Source of the DNA: Stromatinia cepivora
Lineage: Eukaryota > Ascomycota > Leotiomycetes > Helotiales > Sclerotiniaceae
Direction of reading: 5' to 3'
Length of the DNA stretch: 64,000 nt
Assembly: GCA_014898415.1 (NCBI GenBank)
Contig: RCTD01000008.1
Span: forward strand, 1,488,001 to 1,552,000
A program made the position numbers and the translations under genes. Under the pieces are notes generated by a model. The model was not told where the DNA came from and searched no databases. It saw only the letters and a program-made list of their open reading frames with translations. The stretch's first letter is position 1. Each line of letters begins with the position of its first letter. Positions 10,309 to 22,529 of the stretch are shown here, piece after piece.

Positions 10309-12863
10309 AGTCAGAGACTGGTGGGGTTCATACTCACGCGATTTGCTCAGCAGACCCTTTAGGCAGTAATATTTTATTAATCTAGACCTAAGCCAATCTC
10401 AAATTGAGCACACACACCCTATGCAAATTCTTTTTTTGACAGAATTCTGGTTCATCTATTGCAGCCTGCAGGCAGCAAATAATCGAAGCCTGAAAACCCT
10501 CTCTTCGGATCCTATATTTTATTCTACAGCCACTTCTGCTGTCAAGCCACATAAAGCACGATATAAGATGCTGCGACCGACGAATTCGCATGTACGCGTA
10601 CCTGACCATTGACTTTACTTGAGGTTTCGAAGTGGTATGAACAGACCTTGGGTGTCGTACTTTGTTTCTACAGATCCTTGACTCGAGCTCGTACTTACTG
10701 ATATAGATGTTACGACATGTTGCATATGATTAATTAGTAGTTAGTCATAGTAGAACCCTTGTTAGCCCAGGATAGAGGACTTATCAGCTAAATGAAGATG
10801 AAAACTACCCGACAATCAACAAAAAACGGCGGAGTTCGACAGCGGAACCATCTTTACGAATCTACTGTGGGAAGTAGAGCCTGCGAGTCGAAACACTGAT
10901 TCAAAGCGAACTGCCTTTACGAATCTACGTGGGAGTAGAGCCAGAGAACAAGAACCGATGGGAAGGGATTGACAGGGTACCTCTGGGGCTCTAGCGTACA
11001 GAGTTTTCACGATCCAACAATGTGTACAATCTGCGGGTATACTGGATTAAAGGCTCACAGGTGGTCGAGGGGAGTGATCGGAAATGAATAAGGTTGTGAT
11101 AGTGTCTTATTGAGGTTAGCAGAGATATACGTAAGTTAAGGATAAGAAAACGCTTTTGGCACTTTGCTCTACGAATATACAAGAGCAGTATCACGGCGAC
11201 GGAGGAAGTTGCGAATAGGAAGGATGTTTTTAGCAAGTTTCACTCTTGTGCGAAGTATTTGGCAGCGGATGAGCTCTGGCAGAGGCCACCTTACAAAATG
11301 TATATACGACGCGTTCTCAACTCTCCGCATTATCAATTACAAACTATACACTGGGGAATGGAGTTTGCAGGTTGTGCTTTGATTGGTAAACTGGAAACGC
11401 TGTATTCTAAGCTGTTTGGCTACAAGTTAAGATACAGCAAAGCTTGCAAGATACGGTTGGTATTATTGTGCAGAAAAGATCCGGTAAGGTAACGTGAAAC
11501 GGTGCACAAGCGGCGGGGCGTAGTGTGTAATGGTAGTGACAGTGATACTGTCTACACGGCTCGAGAGGACGGAAGCGCGTATCGGTCTACTGAGGGAGCA
11601 AACAAGTAAAGGGGCATAAGGGAAAGCTTCTGTTCCTGGGCGGAACCTCCGAAGAAAGTTATCTTCTGGGAAAGTGCGGATAGGCGTTGCGAACCTATCT
11701 TGATTCTGACAAACTAATATAACCCAAACGAATCTATATATAGAATCAACTCTTTACCTGCATCTTGCAGACCGAATCATCATCTGCCTTGATAATCTAG
11801 TAGTAGCCCGAAGTCAGCCGGACGAGGGTGTTCTATGTCCATGCTGGCGTCAAGGTGTCCGCGATTATCGTTATACACCCAAGCCCTGATTGATTTTTCC
11901 GATCTGGACCTGAGATGTGATCATGTTCCAGTCGGCGACCTGGCCTTCGGCACCAAGGTGGACTAGCGGGGATGAAGTCCTCAGGATCAGCAACGAATAA
12001 TAGAATTTGAAGCACTTGTTCAAATAAACAAGCGATCCCATGGGATCGTTAAATGTTGTCTTTTATGTGGTAGCAATTGTATATCTAATCTGGATAAAAC
12101 CGGATGCGACGAGGGGAAATGGTCACAATGTAGGTTCGTTCGATCTGATTGTTATATAATTTATACTACTTTACAGATACTTTTAATCAAGATAAAATTG
12201 ATATGAAAGATTGAAAGCTTGAGGAAGGGATAAATATTCGATATGAAATGAAAAAAAAGGCAATGTTGTTGAAATAATTAAGATTTGGTAGGATTTGGTG
12301 GGGTATATCATTATGATTTGTATATGCTTATTATTTTCAGTTTTGTTATCAATCCTAAATGATGATTATTTGTATTACTATATCTCTTTAGATAATAATG
12401 TGGAACCATTGTAAACGACAAAATGCAGGTGATGTCAATTTTACTTGAAGTCCGTTCTTGCTTGGTCTTGGCGGGGGTGCGGGTAAATTATGACTTGCTT
12501 GCAAGACCCATATCTTGAGATGAGGGGTAGTGAGAAGGAGTGGCAGGGGATAACGAAGATACAGTAAATGGCATAATGCAGTGCAATGTTAGAATATAGT
12601 TCATCGAGACATACGAAGTGTTGATGGTTGCGGTATCGTACCGTTCTTTTCCCAATATTGGTAGAACCACAAGCTACATAGTTGAGATATGCATACAATA
12701 TGTCTTTCTGCAAGCTTTCGTTTTATAGGATATCTTGATGCTTGTGGATTTGTGTATATCAATCCTTTTGGTCCTTTTCCTCTTCTCGAGCCTTTCTCCT
12801 CAAGCTTCCTTCATCATTCACAAGCTTGGGGATTATATTCCAAGCCCGATCATTATATTCAGG
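10309..12863. other. Intergenic region without a supported gene
   Basis: No reading frame here has features I can support. It contains an imperfect 65-bp direct repeat: CTTTACGAATCTAC(T)GTGGGA(A)GTAGAGCC occurs at about 10850-10882 and 10914-10944. A perfect 16-bp palindrome, CGATCCCATGGGATCG, lies at 12033-12048. Parts of 10388-10612 on the minus strand look weakly coding and could be eroded exons of the gene at 9532-10308. Confidence 0.35.
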
Positions 12864-13790
12864 ATGCCAACCGTTCTCGAATGTCTAACTCACTGTCCGA
12901 ATCCATACTACACTCAGATAATCAGTACTACAGTCTCCGCAAAGCAAAATGCGATCAATCTTCCTGGATTGATTCGCGATTTTCATGGCAATGGAACGAC
13001 TATGTTTTCGGCAGATCCGGCAACGGACAATCCTCGATATAGTAGAATTTTACCAGCACTTCCTTCAGCAGTCGCAACCGAAGTACACAACGAAGGAGAT
13101 GTACGCCGTGTATGGGCTTATATCACTAGTTGGGCTGAACATGCTTTTGACGTTGTGCCAAAAGTCTGGCATCGTTGGGAGGCAGGACCTCCAGGGCTTG
13201 GTGTCACTACCTCAGAAACCATTGATACCTGGTGGGGAGTTTATCTTGGTCGACACCAACGCTGTGCTGCGATCGGGGAGTTGAAACGACCAGGTGTTAT
13301 TCAAAAGGAAGAATGGTATAGGGCAGCCCCCTTACGTGATACTTCGATGTTGGGCAAAGAGATGAGAATGTGAGTTCATGCTAATATAAGAAAACTGTGA
13401 TTAATCAATAATAGGTACGCACATCAATATAAATGCCCACAAGCATTTATTTTTGACGGAAATTATTTGCTTATCACCCGCTTTCGAGCTACAAATGGCG
13501 TTGATGATATTCGCAATGGAAATTGTTATGTTGACTGTTTCTTTGTATCGAAAGAGTCTAATGATATACCTTATTGGATCGATCGTTTGATCGCGGAAGG
13601 ATTGAATCGCCTTCGAGCAGAACGTGCACAACCTCTGAATCTTGATGGATATGATCGATACTTTCAATATTACGATGGAAAACCATATTGGGAACATCCA
13701 GCTGGATATAAAAGACACTTTGTTAATGGAGAATACCGATGGTATCTTAACAATGCGAACAAGGCGTTAGATACTCCAAAATTGGAGTAG
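12864..13790 (+). CDS. PD-(D/E)XK nuclease-like protein, 293 aa
   Basis: Exons 12864-13369 and 13415-13790, joined by a 45-nt intron (GTGAGT ... ATAG, phase 2), giving 293 codons plus stop. The middle holds WWGVYLGRHQRCAAIGELKR, where IGELK is an E-x-K strand like the core of restriction-endonuclease-fold proteins. It is followed by a helix (GKEMRMYAHQYKCPQA) and a strand FIFDGNYLLITRF, the usual order for that fold. The C-terminus is Tyr/Trp-rich (YDGKPYWEHPAGYKRHF). No signal peptide is apparent from the chosen ATG, which is in frame with an upstream ATG at 12735 whose leader would be hydrophobic; the shorter start is preferred. The fold call is inference from motif order; no close family is recognised. 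Convergent with the kinase-like gene at 13980. Confidence 0.65.
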
Positions 13791-13979
13791 AGAACGAGGG
13801 TATGGCTTGAGTTTTGGAATTCAACATCTTTGCTTAGTTTGATCTACTCGGAGTTTAACACATCCGATAACTTTGCTGTTGGTGGTTTGTGAATATTAGG
13901 TATTGAATGACAATCAGATTTCCTAACAGCTTTTAAAGTATACTAATCTCCAAATATGATGCTGTTTCCCTTCAATCAT

Positions 13980-14867
13980 TTACTTCCGGTCCCAGAATCG
14001 TTCCCGAATCTTCTTTGGCAAAATAGGTGGATCTAACATCCACCTTGGTTTGGCGTATATCATTGGCAAATATTCACGGATGATATCGCTATCCTCCACC
14101 TTGAAAAGACCTTCCAACTCGATGAAGTTCTGTTCTTTAACTGATTTTCCATCTCTTCTCCACTCCTCAGTTGCTGCCTTTGCCTGGTCGAAATCAATAA
14201 CCCTTACTTCTTCGCGCTGAGGGTGCCACATAAGATTTCTAAATGCAACATCCCCGTGAAATATCCCTTTGTTTCCAATAGCTTCCAGAGCCTTTTTATA
14301 TTTCCAATACATAAGATCGTTTTTGGCATTGGTATCATCCAAACGTCGAAAGCCCTCGAGAAATTCAAGTGCAATTCCTTTATGCACTAACCCGTCTTCA
14401 TCCTTCCAATAGATTTCCCCGAAGCATTTAGGAATATAAACGCCTTGTAAAGATGCGAGATGCTCATAAGTATCAAGCTCGTCTTTACTATCCCCAAACT
14501 CCTTTGCCACGAATATCTTGGGAAGTTTCGAGTCGAAGTCGTTATTGTTGTTGTTGTCGGAATCTGGGTCTTGGTCGTTGGCTGAAGGATAGCGACAAAT
14601 AAATATGCAATTGTTTCCACCTGGATTGATTTGCTGAGCAGTGACTTTCACAGTAACAGTCTCTGAATTCGACATATCGAGATCCATTTGCCGATCGTTG
14701 CTTGTTTCGCAAAGTTGGAATTTGTAGTCTGCTAAAGGAAATTGAACTTGTAGAACTTTGTGCTGCTCGTTTGCATCTTCGGTCATTGGAAAGGATGAAG
14801 AGGGTAGAGGGGGTGGAGGTGGAGGTGGAGGTGGAGGCAGATCAGGAGTTCTTATAATGATCATCAT
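13980..14867 (-). CDS. Kinase-fold protein, 295 aa
   Basis: A single uninterrupted minus-strand frame from ATG 14867. The N-terminus has a run of 11 prolines encoded by a (GGT/GGA)n repeat; a second ATG after it (TEDANEQHKV...) could be the real start. Kinase landmarks in order: VAKEF (candidate ATP-binding Lys), DELDTYEHLASLQG (candidate alpha-C Glu), IALEFLEG (hinge), HGDVAFRNLMW (HxDxxxxN catalytic loop), VIDFDQA (DFG equivalent). A canonical Gly-rich loop is not obvious and there is a long Asp/Asn-rich insert (DPDSDNNNNNDFDSK). It is short for a eukaryotic protein kinase and closer to the atypical PKL/aminoglycoside-phosphotransferase type. Substrate unknown. It lies 189 bp from the nuclease-like gene's stop, convergent. 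Confidence 0.75.
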   Translation of the reverse strand: MMIIIRTPDLPPPPPPPPPPLPSSSFPMTEDANEQHKVLQVQFPLADYKFQLCETSNDRQMDLDMSNSETVTVKVTAQQINPGGNNCIFICRYPSANDQDPDSDNNNNNDFDSKLPKIFVAKEFGDSKDELDTYEHLASLQGVYIPKCFGEIYWKDEDGLVHKGIALEFLEGFRRLDDTNAKNDLMYWKYKKALEAIGNKGIFHGDVAFRNLMWHPQREEVRVIDFDQAKAATEEWRRDGKSVKEQNFIELEGLFKVEDSDIIREYLPMIYAKPRWMLDPPILPKKIRERFWDRK

Positions 14868-15486
14868 TAATTATTGTACATACAGCTCAGATAGCAGAAG
14901 AGTAGAAGGTGTCTGTGAGGAGGAGAAGTCTTCAGCTGGTAGATTTTGTACAAATTGAAGTAAAGTAGTACAAGAAAACAATAGTCAACGGGAACATGCA
15001 TATAACAATCGAACAAACCGATTGTAGACTTTATTCTTTCACTCTTCTCGATTCTCTGAGATTCTCAATATATCTTTCAATTTTTATTTTTGAATCTCAT
15101 TTTTGGTTCATCATCATACAAAGGAAGGGTTGAAAGCTCGAAGTAAAATTTGGTGGGGTTTGTCATATGCTCACGCGCAACCGCCCGATAGTGACCGAGA
15201 GGCGGACATTGATACTTTCATACAAAAGTATTCATAATTTTTCGCGAACAATAGTAAACCGAAAGGAAAGGTGACAGCTTACTTTGAGCTATTTGGGTTT
15301 CCCTCTAAGGTATGTATTGGATGATTGAAATGCAAACTAGTACTGACAATTAAAAGCTACTTTCTGATGTACTCCTCATACAGTATCCTATTCTTGGCAG
15401 CCGGCGAATAGTTATCTTCTTTTGGAGAATATATAACAAAAAAAAGACAGCTCTTATATAATTAAACAAACCAAGCCTTCTCATAA
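14868..15486. other. Upstream region of the kinase-like gene
   Basis: No supported gene. The trinucleotide repeat encoding polyproline begins just inside the neighbouring gene. The rest is moderately AT-rich with no structure noted. Confidence 0.3.
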
Positions 15487-16403
15487 TAAATAGATATTAT
15501 AGTCCTTCACAAAGCCATCGTTTTCAATATCATACTATACTTCATATCCAAAGGAATTAATTTGCTTGCTTTACCAGAGGACAGAATAAACGTAATTACT
15601 TCTTGAGCTTAGTAGAGTATTGCACCTGGATTGCTTTTAGCGTCCGGTGCATCATGGATCTCCTTTCACAAACAACCACTCTTTTTCATTTTAAGGATTG
15701 TCTTATTTTCGCTTAATATCCATAATACTGAAATTCTCTTTTTTCGCATTACTGGCTACACCTTCGAATATATGATAACATTACAAGTATTTAAGGATTT
15801 TGCTTTCTGTATTTTGGAATATACAATAGCATTACAAGGGATTGGAATCTCTACAGATTTTGAATTTTTAGAGCTAATATTAGATGATATCGAAAAAGCA
15901 AAGGGATAACGATGGTGATTATCGATAAATGTTTGTAGATGTCTATTATAGCCTTGGGACTGTGCTATATCTATTTTAATAGTATAGCGCTTTTTAAAAT
16001 GATCTTTTATACTATATTGATGAAATGATATTGAATCGTAATTGGTAGATATTAAAGTGATTTTTCGCCGTTTTCTAGATCGGAATTCGTCATCCTCGTC
16101 ACTTGAATTAGGACTAATGTCACCAGAATGATCAATGTCGCTGATATTCCCCTGCTGCCATTGATTTTTCCCCCATCTATCTTGAGCACGCTCGTTCTCG
16201 TCATCTTCCCATATCTCTCCTATCGCCACCTTTTTATGCTGTCGCTTCTTTGGCCAATTTTCATTGCAATCTTGACGGTGAGACGGAGGGTTATGCTCAA
16301 CCCCCAAAGCAGCTTCTTGAGATTGACATCGAGTTTCAAATAGATCAATGAGTGGCTGAGCTTTCAGATGTTTCCTTAAACATACCAGAATTGGGTATAA
16401 CAC
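15487..16403 (-). pseudogene. Unrecognised nuclear-type protein gene with several stops
   Basis: An open minus stretch from about 16403 to TAG at 15756-15758 encodes a hydrophilic protein. It has an acidic block (GEIWEDDENERAQDRWGK; SSDEDDEF) and a basic nuclear-localisation-like RSRKRRK. The same frame then continues through further protein-like sequence (PVMRKKRISVLWILSENKTI; IHDAPDAKSNPGAIL; FILSSGKASKLIPLDMKYSM) broken by TGA, TAA and TGA. All stops are one C->T change away from CAG, CGA or CAA. There is no ATG at the 5' limit, so an upstream exon is likely. Family not recognised. The 5' side retains better composition than the 3' side. Confidence 0.5.
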
Positions 16404-16823
16404 AATATATAATCTCGAGTTTCAGCTGCAATATATCCTAAAATCTCTTCATCTTCCTATTCTTTCCTAAGTATTGAATATTGATATTTAATGAATTGAT
16501 TTCCACAAAAACTTTCATTCCTTATAATATTTTATATTCCAAAGAACACTTAGAAATAGTACAAATTAAAAGGAAATGTATTTTATAGGAATCGAAAGAA
16601 TATGAAATGATAATTAAGATAAAACATCGTTACTTTTGAAAGAAGATCCATAATATACTTTTATATTGGATTATAATGGCGATTCAGATACAATATTTGA
16701 CAAAATCTAAAAAATAATTATATTGGAAATTCATATATTAATCCTCTGGAACTTTTTATTGTATTCATCAAACTCAAGATCTATTTGAAGTATATTATAT
16801 ATAGATTTCTCTTTTTCCTTTTT
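16404..16823. other. AT-rich, no gene seen
   Basis: Start of the large AT-rich block. Nothing recognisable is coded here. Confidence 0.4.
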
Positions 16824-17150
16824 TGTAACCAAAAGGGTATTTATAGATCAGCAATTGTATTTAATTTAGAATCTATAAATGAAGAATATTTGTAGATAGG
16901 GATAGCTACTTTATATATATACAAATGAATGGTTTAATCATAATGGTTAAGCAAAAAGAAGTTATATTTGTCCCTTTAATGATCTTACTTTATCGATAAC
17001 TATTAGTATATAGTATTTGTTCGGATCTGATTTTTAGACCATCTAAATCGTATACTAATCCCGAGTAATCGTATCATATGTGAATATGATTAATGTACTT
17101 AAGGTTTCTTATATAATAAGGGTAGAAGGAAAGCAAGGGTTTCTGTCACA
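16824..17150 (-). repeat. Solo LTR, family 2, inverted copy
   Basis: The reverse complement of this 327-bp segment aligns over its full length with 63196-63522, which has the same length. Read on the minus strand it begins TGTGACAGAAACCC and ends CCCTTTTGGTTACA. Differences between the copies are mainly C/T and G/A transitions, as RIP would leave. Flanks are TTTTT (16819-16823) and TCTTT (17151-17155), compatible with a 5-bp target duplication carrying one transition. Confidence 0.8.
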
Positions 17151-17679
17151 TCTTTTATTAGTTTTAAATTTTAAATAATAGAATCGATATATTTTTCATT
17201 ACTATTGTTAAACAAAGCTTAAGCAAATATTTGAACAAAACTAATAATTTATTCAATATGATTAATCATTATGAAACTAATATTGACTTTTAACAAAATG
17301 ATTAGAATAATAGTATTCTAAAATCATAGCATTCTACTATAATCAAAGATAAACTCTAATATATATATATACAGTATATAATACAAAGCTGAGAACAGAA
17401 TCGAATTTATATCTTTCTCTTTATGCTTTCAGACCTTTAATTCTAATAATGATTAGCTCAAAGATGCATCAAATAAAATATTTCTTTATATTTCTTTGTA
17501 CCAATAAAACTACTACATTATTACATTAGAACATACTGGAATCAAGGTGGCAAATAGAAAGTTTATATAATCATAGATTTCCCTCAACCTTTCTATTAAA
17601 GAGAGAAAAAAAATAAAGGGATATTATATTCAAAATATAAATAAATTAGTTAGTAATGGATATATTGAAATTGATCTTT

Positions 17680-18636
17680 ATTTGGATGATATAAAATTTT
17701 TATATTCAAATTTCAAAAAAAAATACCATCAATAGAAAATGCTATAATTATAACTCCGTTACAAAAATATATATTAGTTGATCGATAATCTGGAGGTAGT
17801 TAAAAAATATTTCGTATTTTTTTTATCTAATCTTTTAGCTATCCAATAATTTGATATAAAGTATTGTTCAAAGATTGAGGATACCTTTAAACCCAAATGA
17901 TTTTTGAGAGTTTGAAGCGATTCGCCTATGATCGTATCCTAGAACCGGATTATCTGATTGTTAGAGCCTGAAGCTACCTTTGTATCATCTGGTGAGAAGG
18001 TAATTGAGTAAATCGAACCCGAATAATCCTCAAGCATTTGAAGCGATTCGCCTGTGGTCATATCCCAGAGCCGGATTGTTTGATTATAAAAGCCTGAAGC
18101 TACCTTTGTATCATCTAGTGAAAAGGCAATTGAACTAACCGAAACCGAATAACCTTCGAATGTTTGAAGGGCAATACTCCAATTTAATCGTATCCTTAAT
18201 ATTTTATAAATCCAATTCGGGATATATTTTTGAAATATTTTTCGAATAATATTATTCTTTAAAATAAAGAAAAGGGTTGAGTAATAGATTTAAAAAGAAA
18301 TTTGTTCAATTTTTATTTGATTATAAAGAACAAAGTATTTAGTATTATAAATATAAGCGGAAAGTTCAGAAACTTTTTCAACCTTTATATTTATCAATTG
18401 AAGTTATTTGAAGCTATTTAAAACTATTTTAATTTATTGAGATATAATTTTCTAAAGAATTTATTACAACAATATATTCAGAAATATTCTCCATCAAGTT
18501 TATAATCTTCAATCAATACAAAAAATGCTCTATTAGAAAATTATAAACTTTGCTATTATTTTGAATATGGTTTTCTGTTTTTAGGGGATTTCCATCTATA
18601 AAATGATAAACCCAATAGATATATAAATATTATATA
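17680..18636 (-). pseudogene. NACHT-WD40 NLR pseudogene, WD40 (3') part
   Basis: Minus-strand translation gives a linker (IIRKIFQKYIPNWIYKILRI), then two nearly identical 42-residue WD40 repeats at about 18185-17905. Each has the fungal HNWD pattern LQTFEGY/LQMLEDYSGSI...FSPDDTKVASG...IRLWD..TGESL. A C-terminal tail follows (SSIFEQYFISNYWIAKRL), of the type that closes HET-E/HNWD-class receptors. Such proteins are intracellular NLR sensors in vegetative incompatibility; WD40 repeats form the recognition surface (family knowledge). One RLWD Trp codon is TAG. The GC content of the repeats is visibly higher than the surroundings. The missing N-terminal part lies at 24117-25475, across an inserted copia element. 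Confidence 0.8.
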
Positions 18637-18802
18637 TGTTGGAAATGAGGCCATCATAGGATTAGAATTGAGGTCACGTGATCACAATGATGCACAGACC
18701 ATATTTGGGGATAACCTCAATTCTACTTTTACTAGAATTATAGATCCTTAGTTCAATCTATATAATCAATAATACTATTATTTCCTGTATCAAAAATTAA
18801 TA
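18637..18802 (+). repeat. Copia 5' LTR
   Basis: Begins TGTTGGAAATGAGGCC and ends TTAATA (TTAACA in the other copy). It aligns base for base in length with 23951-24116; the differences are transitions (for example the 3' copy starts TATTAGAAATGAG). The likely tRNA primer-binding site follows immediately (GATTATAAGATCCAATTG, mutated), which I cannot assign to a specific tRNA. Confidence 0.9.
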
Positions 18803-19390
18803 GATTATAAGATCCAATTGTATAATAGTAATTAGAAAGTAAAATAAATCGAAAAAGGATTAGTATAGCTAATAGAAATGAAATAGAATGAAAATCAAAG
18901 TTTTTATATAATATTATCAAAATAGAATTGAAATATGACAATATAGTTTATAACTTATAATATTACAAACTAAAATGGAGAGCAGTCTGTATAATGTCGA
19001 TATAGAATTATAGTAAAAGCGAAGAGCAAATTCGCATAACTATAAGAAAATATATTATAATACAATTTTACAAATTTTTTTTTTTATTGTTTTATTTTTA
19101 TATTTCTTTATTATCCCGAATTTATTTACTATATATTTTTTAAGACTATCTTAAAAACCTAAAGATTATCTTCGATATCTATCAAATAACAAGAAACCTT
19201 CATAATATCAGAATCAAACAACCCTTCGAAGTTTGATCAAAACAATTATAAACGATAATTCAGATAAACAAAGATATAATTGAGAGGGAAAAAATGGTTT
19301 TATATAATTGATCAAATATTAGATAAATATACGTAGATTGCAGGATCCAATACATCATCTACTTACGAGATCAATGATCGTATATATTAC

Positions 19391-19985
19391 AATATCGAAT
19401 TGAAATCGGAATATTTAAAGAATGAAGCGAATGCATTATTGTATATTTGTATAATACTTAATGATGATAATAAAGCCTTTATCAACGAATATTCAATAAT
19501 ATATATATTCTGGAGATATTTTAAATCGAAATATATTAGAATCAGTGTAATTACAATTAATACATATATAACAATGATTCAGAACTTCAAATTTCAATCT
19601 GATATCCATTCTAATATAATCATTATCAAAATCTAGAATAAATTGAAAGAATATAAAAGGAAATTAAGAATTGTAAATGAAAACTATCAATCAGTATATC
19701 AAGATATCGCTTTGCTTTTGATTTTAATATATAATCTTCCAATCGATTATCAAAGAGTAATAAATATATTGAATATCCAAATTAGCTTTAGTATTAACGA
19801 TAAAATCAAGTATTTACAAATTAAGAAACTTTGTTTTAAGGATAGATCAAAGCAAATACAAATTGCAAAAGGATTTAGGTATGCTTTTCAATATTAAAAA
19901 TCAAATTTCGAAATCCTAAATAATATTTGTGATTTATATCAAAAAGAAGATTATTATATATAAGATTGCCTGTATTTAGTATAAA
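19391..19985 (+). pseudogene. Copia gag and zinc knuckle remnant
   Basis: Translated blocks EYLKNEANALLYICIILNDD and AFINEYSIIYIFWRYFKSKY are typical of UBN2-type copia gag. They are followed after a stop by RKLRIVNENYQSVYQDIALL and DYQRVINILN. Near 19930 a degraded CCHC knuckle reads CDLYQKEDYYI(stop)DC, in which the second Cys and the His have both become Tyr, as G->A or C->T changes would do. Confidence 0.75.
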
Positions 19986-20639
19986 TTAACAAATTCCTTT
20001 ATAATTATCTTTATTATCAAAAAAGAAAGAGATTCCTGAATCTAAAGAAAATCCATTTCAATAAAAAAGATTAAGTATACTTTATTAATAATATCTTTGA
20101 ATCAAATTCTGATATTAAGGATATAATAAAGAAAGATTATAATTTGATAAAGAAAATTATTAATAAAACTTTCTTTAACAAATAATATACTAATATAAAT
20201 ACTTTTTTATATATATCTAACCAACCTTTATTATTTAGATTAATAAATCTTATTATCAAATGAAGAATAAAAATTAGTAAAGAAATGATATATTATTATT
20301 ATTGGGGTTTAGTGGATATAGTATATAAAGATGATTTTAAGATACTACTTTCAAATGTATTATATATATCAGAATTAAGAATAAATTTGTTATTAAGAAA
20401 AAGGATCTATGAAATAGAACTGTAAAAGGAATTCAATTCTTATTATATATATTTCAAGAAAGATAATAAGAAAATCATTTATACTAGAATATAAAACGAA
20501 ATGTATATGGTTTTATATATAATCAAAGGATACAAAGATATAGTTTTTTATTCGAATATATATCAAAATGATTAGAAAAAAGATTTTTCTTCAAAAATAA
20601 TCGATAATATCAAAAGTATTGATAACAAATTAATATTCA

Positions 20640-21260
20640 AAAAGAAAAAGAGATACCTATTATAGTATCAAAGATTCAATCATTTAGATCCAAATAAAAT
20701 CAAAAATCTATATAAAATATTCAATATAATCAAATCAATAAAGATCTTAATTGAATTAAATATCTACGAAATATATATACTTATCAAAATAATCAATTGT
20801 ATTCTGAAATAATTAAATTTATATAAATCAAAAAGACTCGAATTTATATATTTCGATATTACAAAATTATTCCTAAAATCGATTTGAAGGAATTGTTATT
20901 TCATATTGATTATCGATAATTGTATAAAAATAAATTGAATTATATTATTTAAACAAAAAGATAATATAATTCAAATATTGAAAATTTAGAAAAAGGAAAT
21001 AGAATTGATTACTAAAGAAAAGATTATTGTAATCAAAACTAATAATATATTAGAATTCCTATAAATTATTCATAAATGATTATTAAATATATAATCCGAA
21101 ATTACAACAATTGCTTTTTTATATTAAAACAAACCTGCAGAATAGAATATAAGGATTGTAAAAACAAATATAAAAGTAATACTAAAAGAAACTAAATTAT
21201 TATTAGAATTTTAAAACAAAACTATAAAATATAATACTTATATCAAAAATCATATTAATA
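20640..21260 (+). pseudogene. Copia integrase remnant
   Basis: Recognisable blocks in one plus frame: QRFNHLDPNKIKNLYK (zinc-binding region), FDITKLFLKSI..RNCYFILIIDN (core with catalytic D positions), and NKPAE..IRIVKTNIKVILKE followed by LLLEF (the segment carrying the catalytic Glu in copia integrases). Numerous stops. No function expected. Confidence 0.7.
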
Positions 21261-22529
21261 TTGATCCTAATATAAATAGAATAAATCAATTTTTATAAAA
21301 ATTTTTATAAATATAATATCAAATATAAAGATATACAAAGTTTAAAGGAACAAATATTATATTTATATCAATCTTAAGATTATTCCGAAAAGATAAAGAT
21401 ACAACAAATTGCAGAATACTTCGAGAATCGAAGTATTCCTAGAATATTCAAAAATTACAAACAAATATATTAAATGTATTCTCCAAAATTAGATTATATA
21501 TTTTGATCAAATAGAATAATTATAGATAAATTTTATCGAGAAAGAGATTTGGATCTTAAATTAAGAAATTGTGAATCAGATTTATAAAGAATAAAAAATA
21601 TAAAATTAAATCGAAAACCTTATAGTAAATCAGTAGTAAATAAGGTATCTTTTTTATCCTTAATATTAAATGTGATATTTATATTACCTTTATTTTAAGT
21701 ATTCTTTTCAGTAGATATTATATTGAGTTCAATGATTCTATCAAATATCCTAATTGTTGAATTGAAATCAAATAAATTAGATATATTAATATTAATATAT
21801 AATAAAAATAAAGATAATAATATCCAAAAGATAAATCAAGAATCTTTTTTCAAGAATACTTTAGATATCGAATTTATTATTTTAAAGGTTTCAATCTAAA
21901 AATCAATTTTTGTAAACCCTGAATTTATATTAGAAATAAAATTTAAAACCGTCTTAAATTTTGTTAATAAATCTATTTCAATAAGATTAGAAAATGAAGT
22001 AAATTTATAATCATTTGAAATTAAACAAAACGATATAATGAATCTTAAAGATGAACCCTTAAAATATTTAATACGAAAACAGAAAAAAAATATAGAATAA
22101 GATTCTAAAGGAAAATGGGAAAGTAAGATTATAAGGGCATTGATTATAATATCTATATAAACCAAAACTCAAGAAAATATAGAATATATTATAATTACAA
22201 TTCTAATTATTTATAAGATGAATTTTTATATTAAAGACAAAATCATTTCAGATTTTATAATTTCATTAATAAATATAAACAATACAGAAAGTATAATATA
22301 TCCGGCTAAAAAAGTTCTGGGAATCAAAATATCAAGAATTTATAAAGAAATAATATCAAATCAAAAATACTCTGAAAAATGGAAGGAAATTATTTAAAAG
22401 GAAATCATATCTTTGATTCAAAATGGTATTTGGGAAGAATATATACTCCCTAAAAGAAATAATTTAATTTCGATGAAATAGATATTTATAATTAAGACAA
22501 AAAATAATAAGGTAGAATAATTTAAAACA

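Noticed and set aside
14758..14958. Plus-strand Gly-rich frame
   Set aside because: Antisense of the polyproline-encoding trinucleotide repeat of the kinase-like gene.
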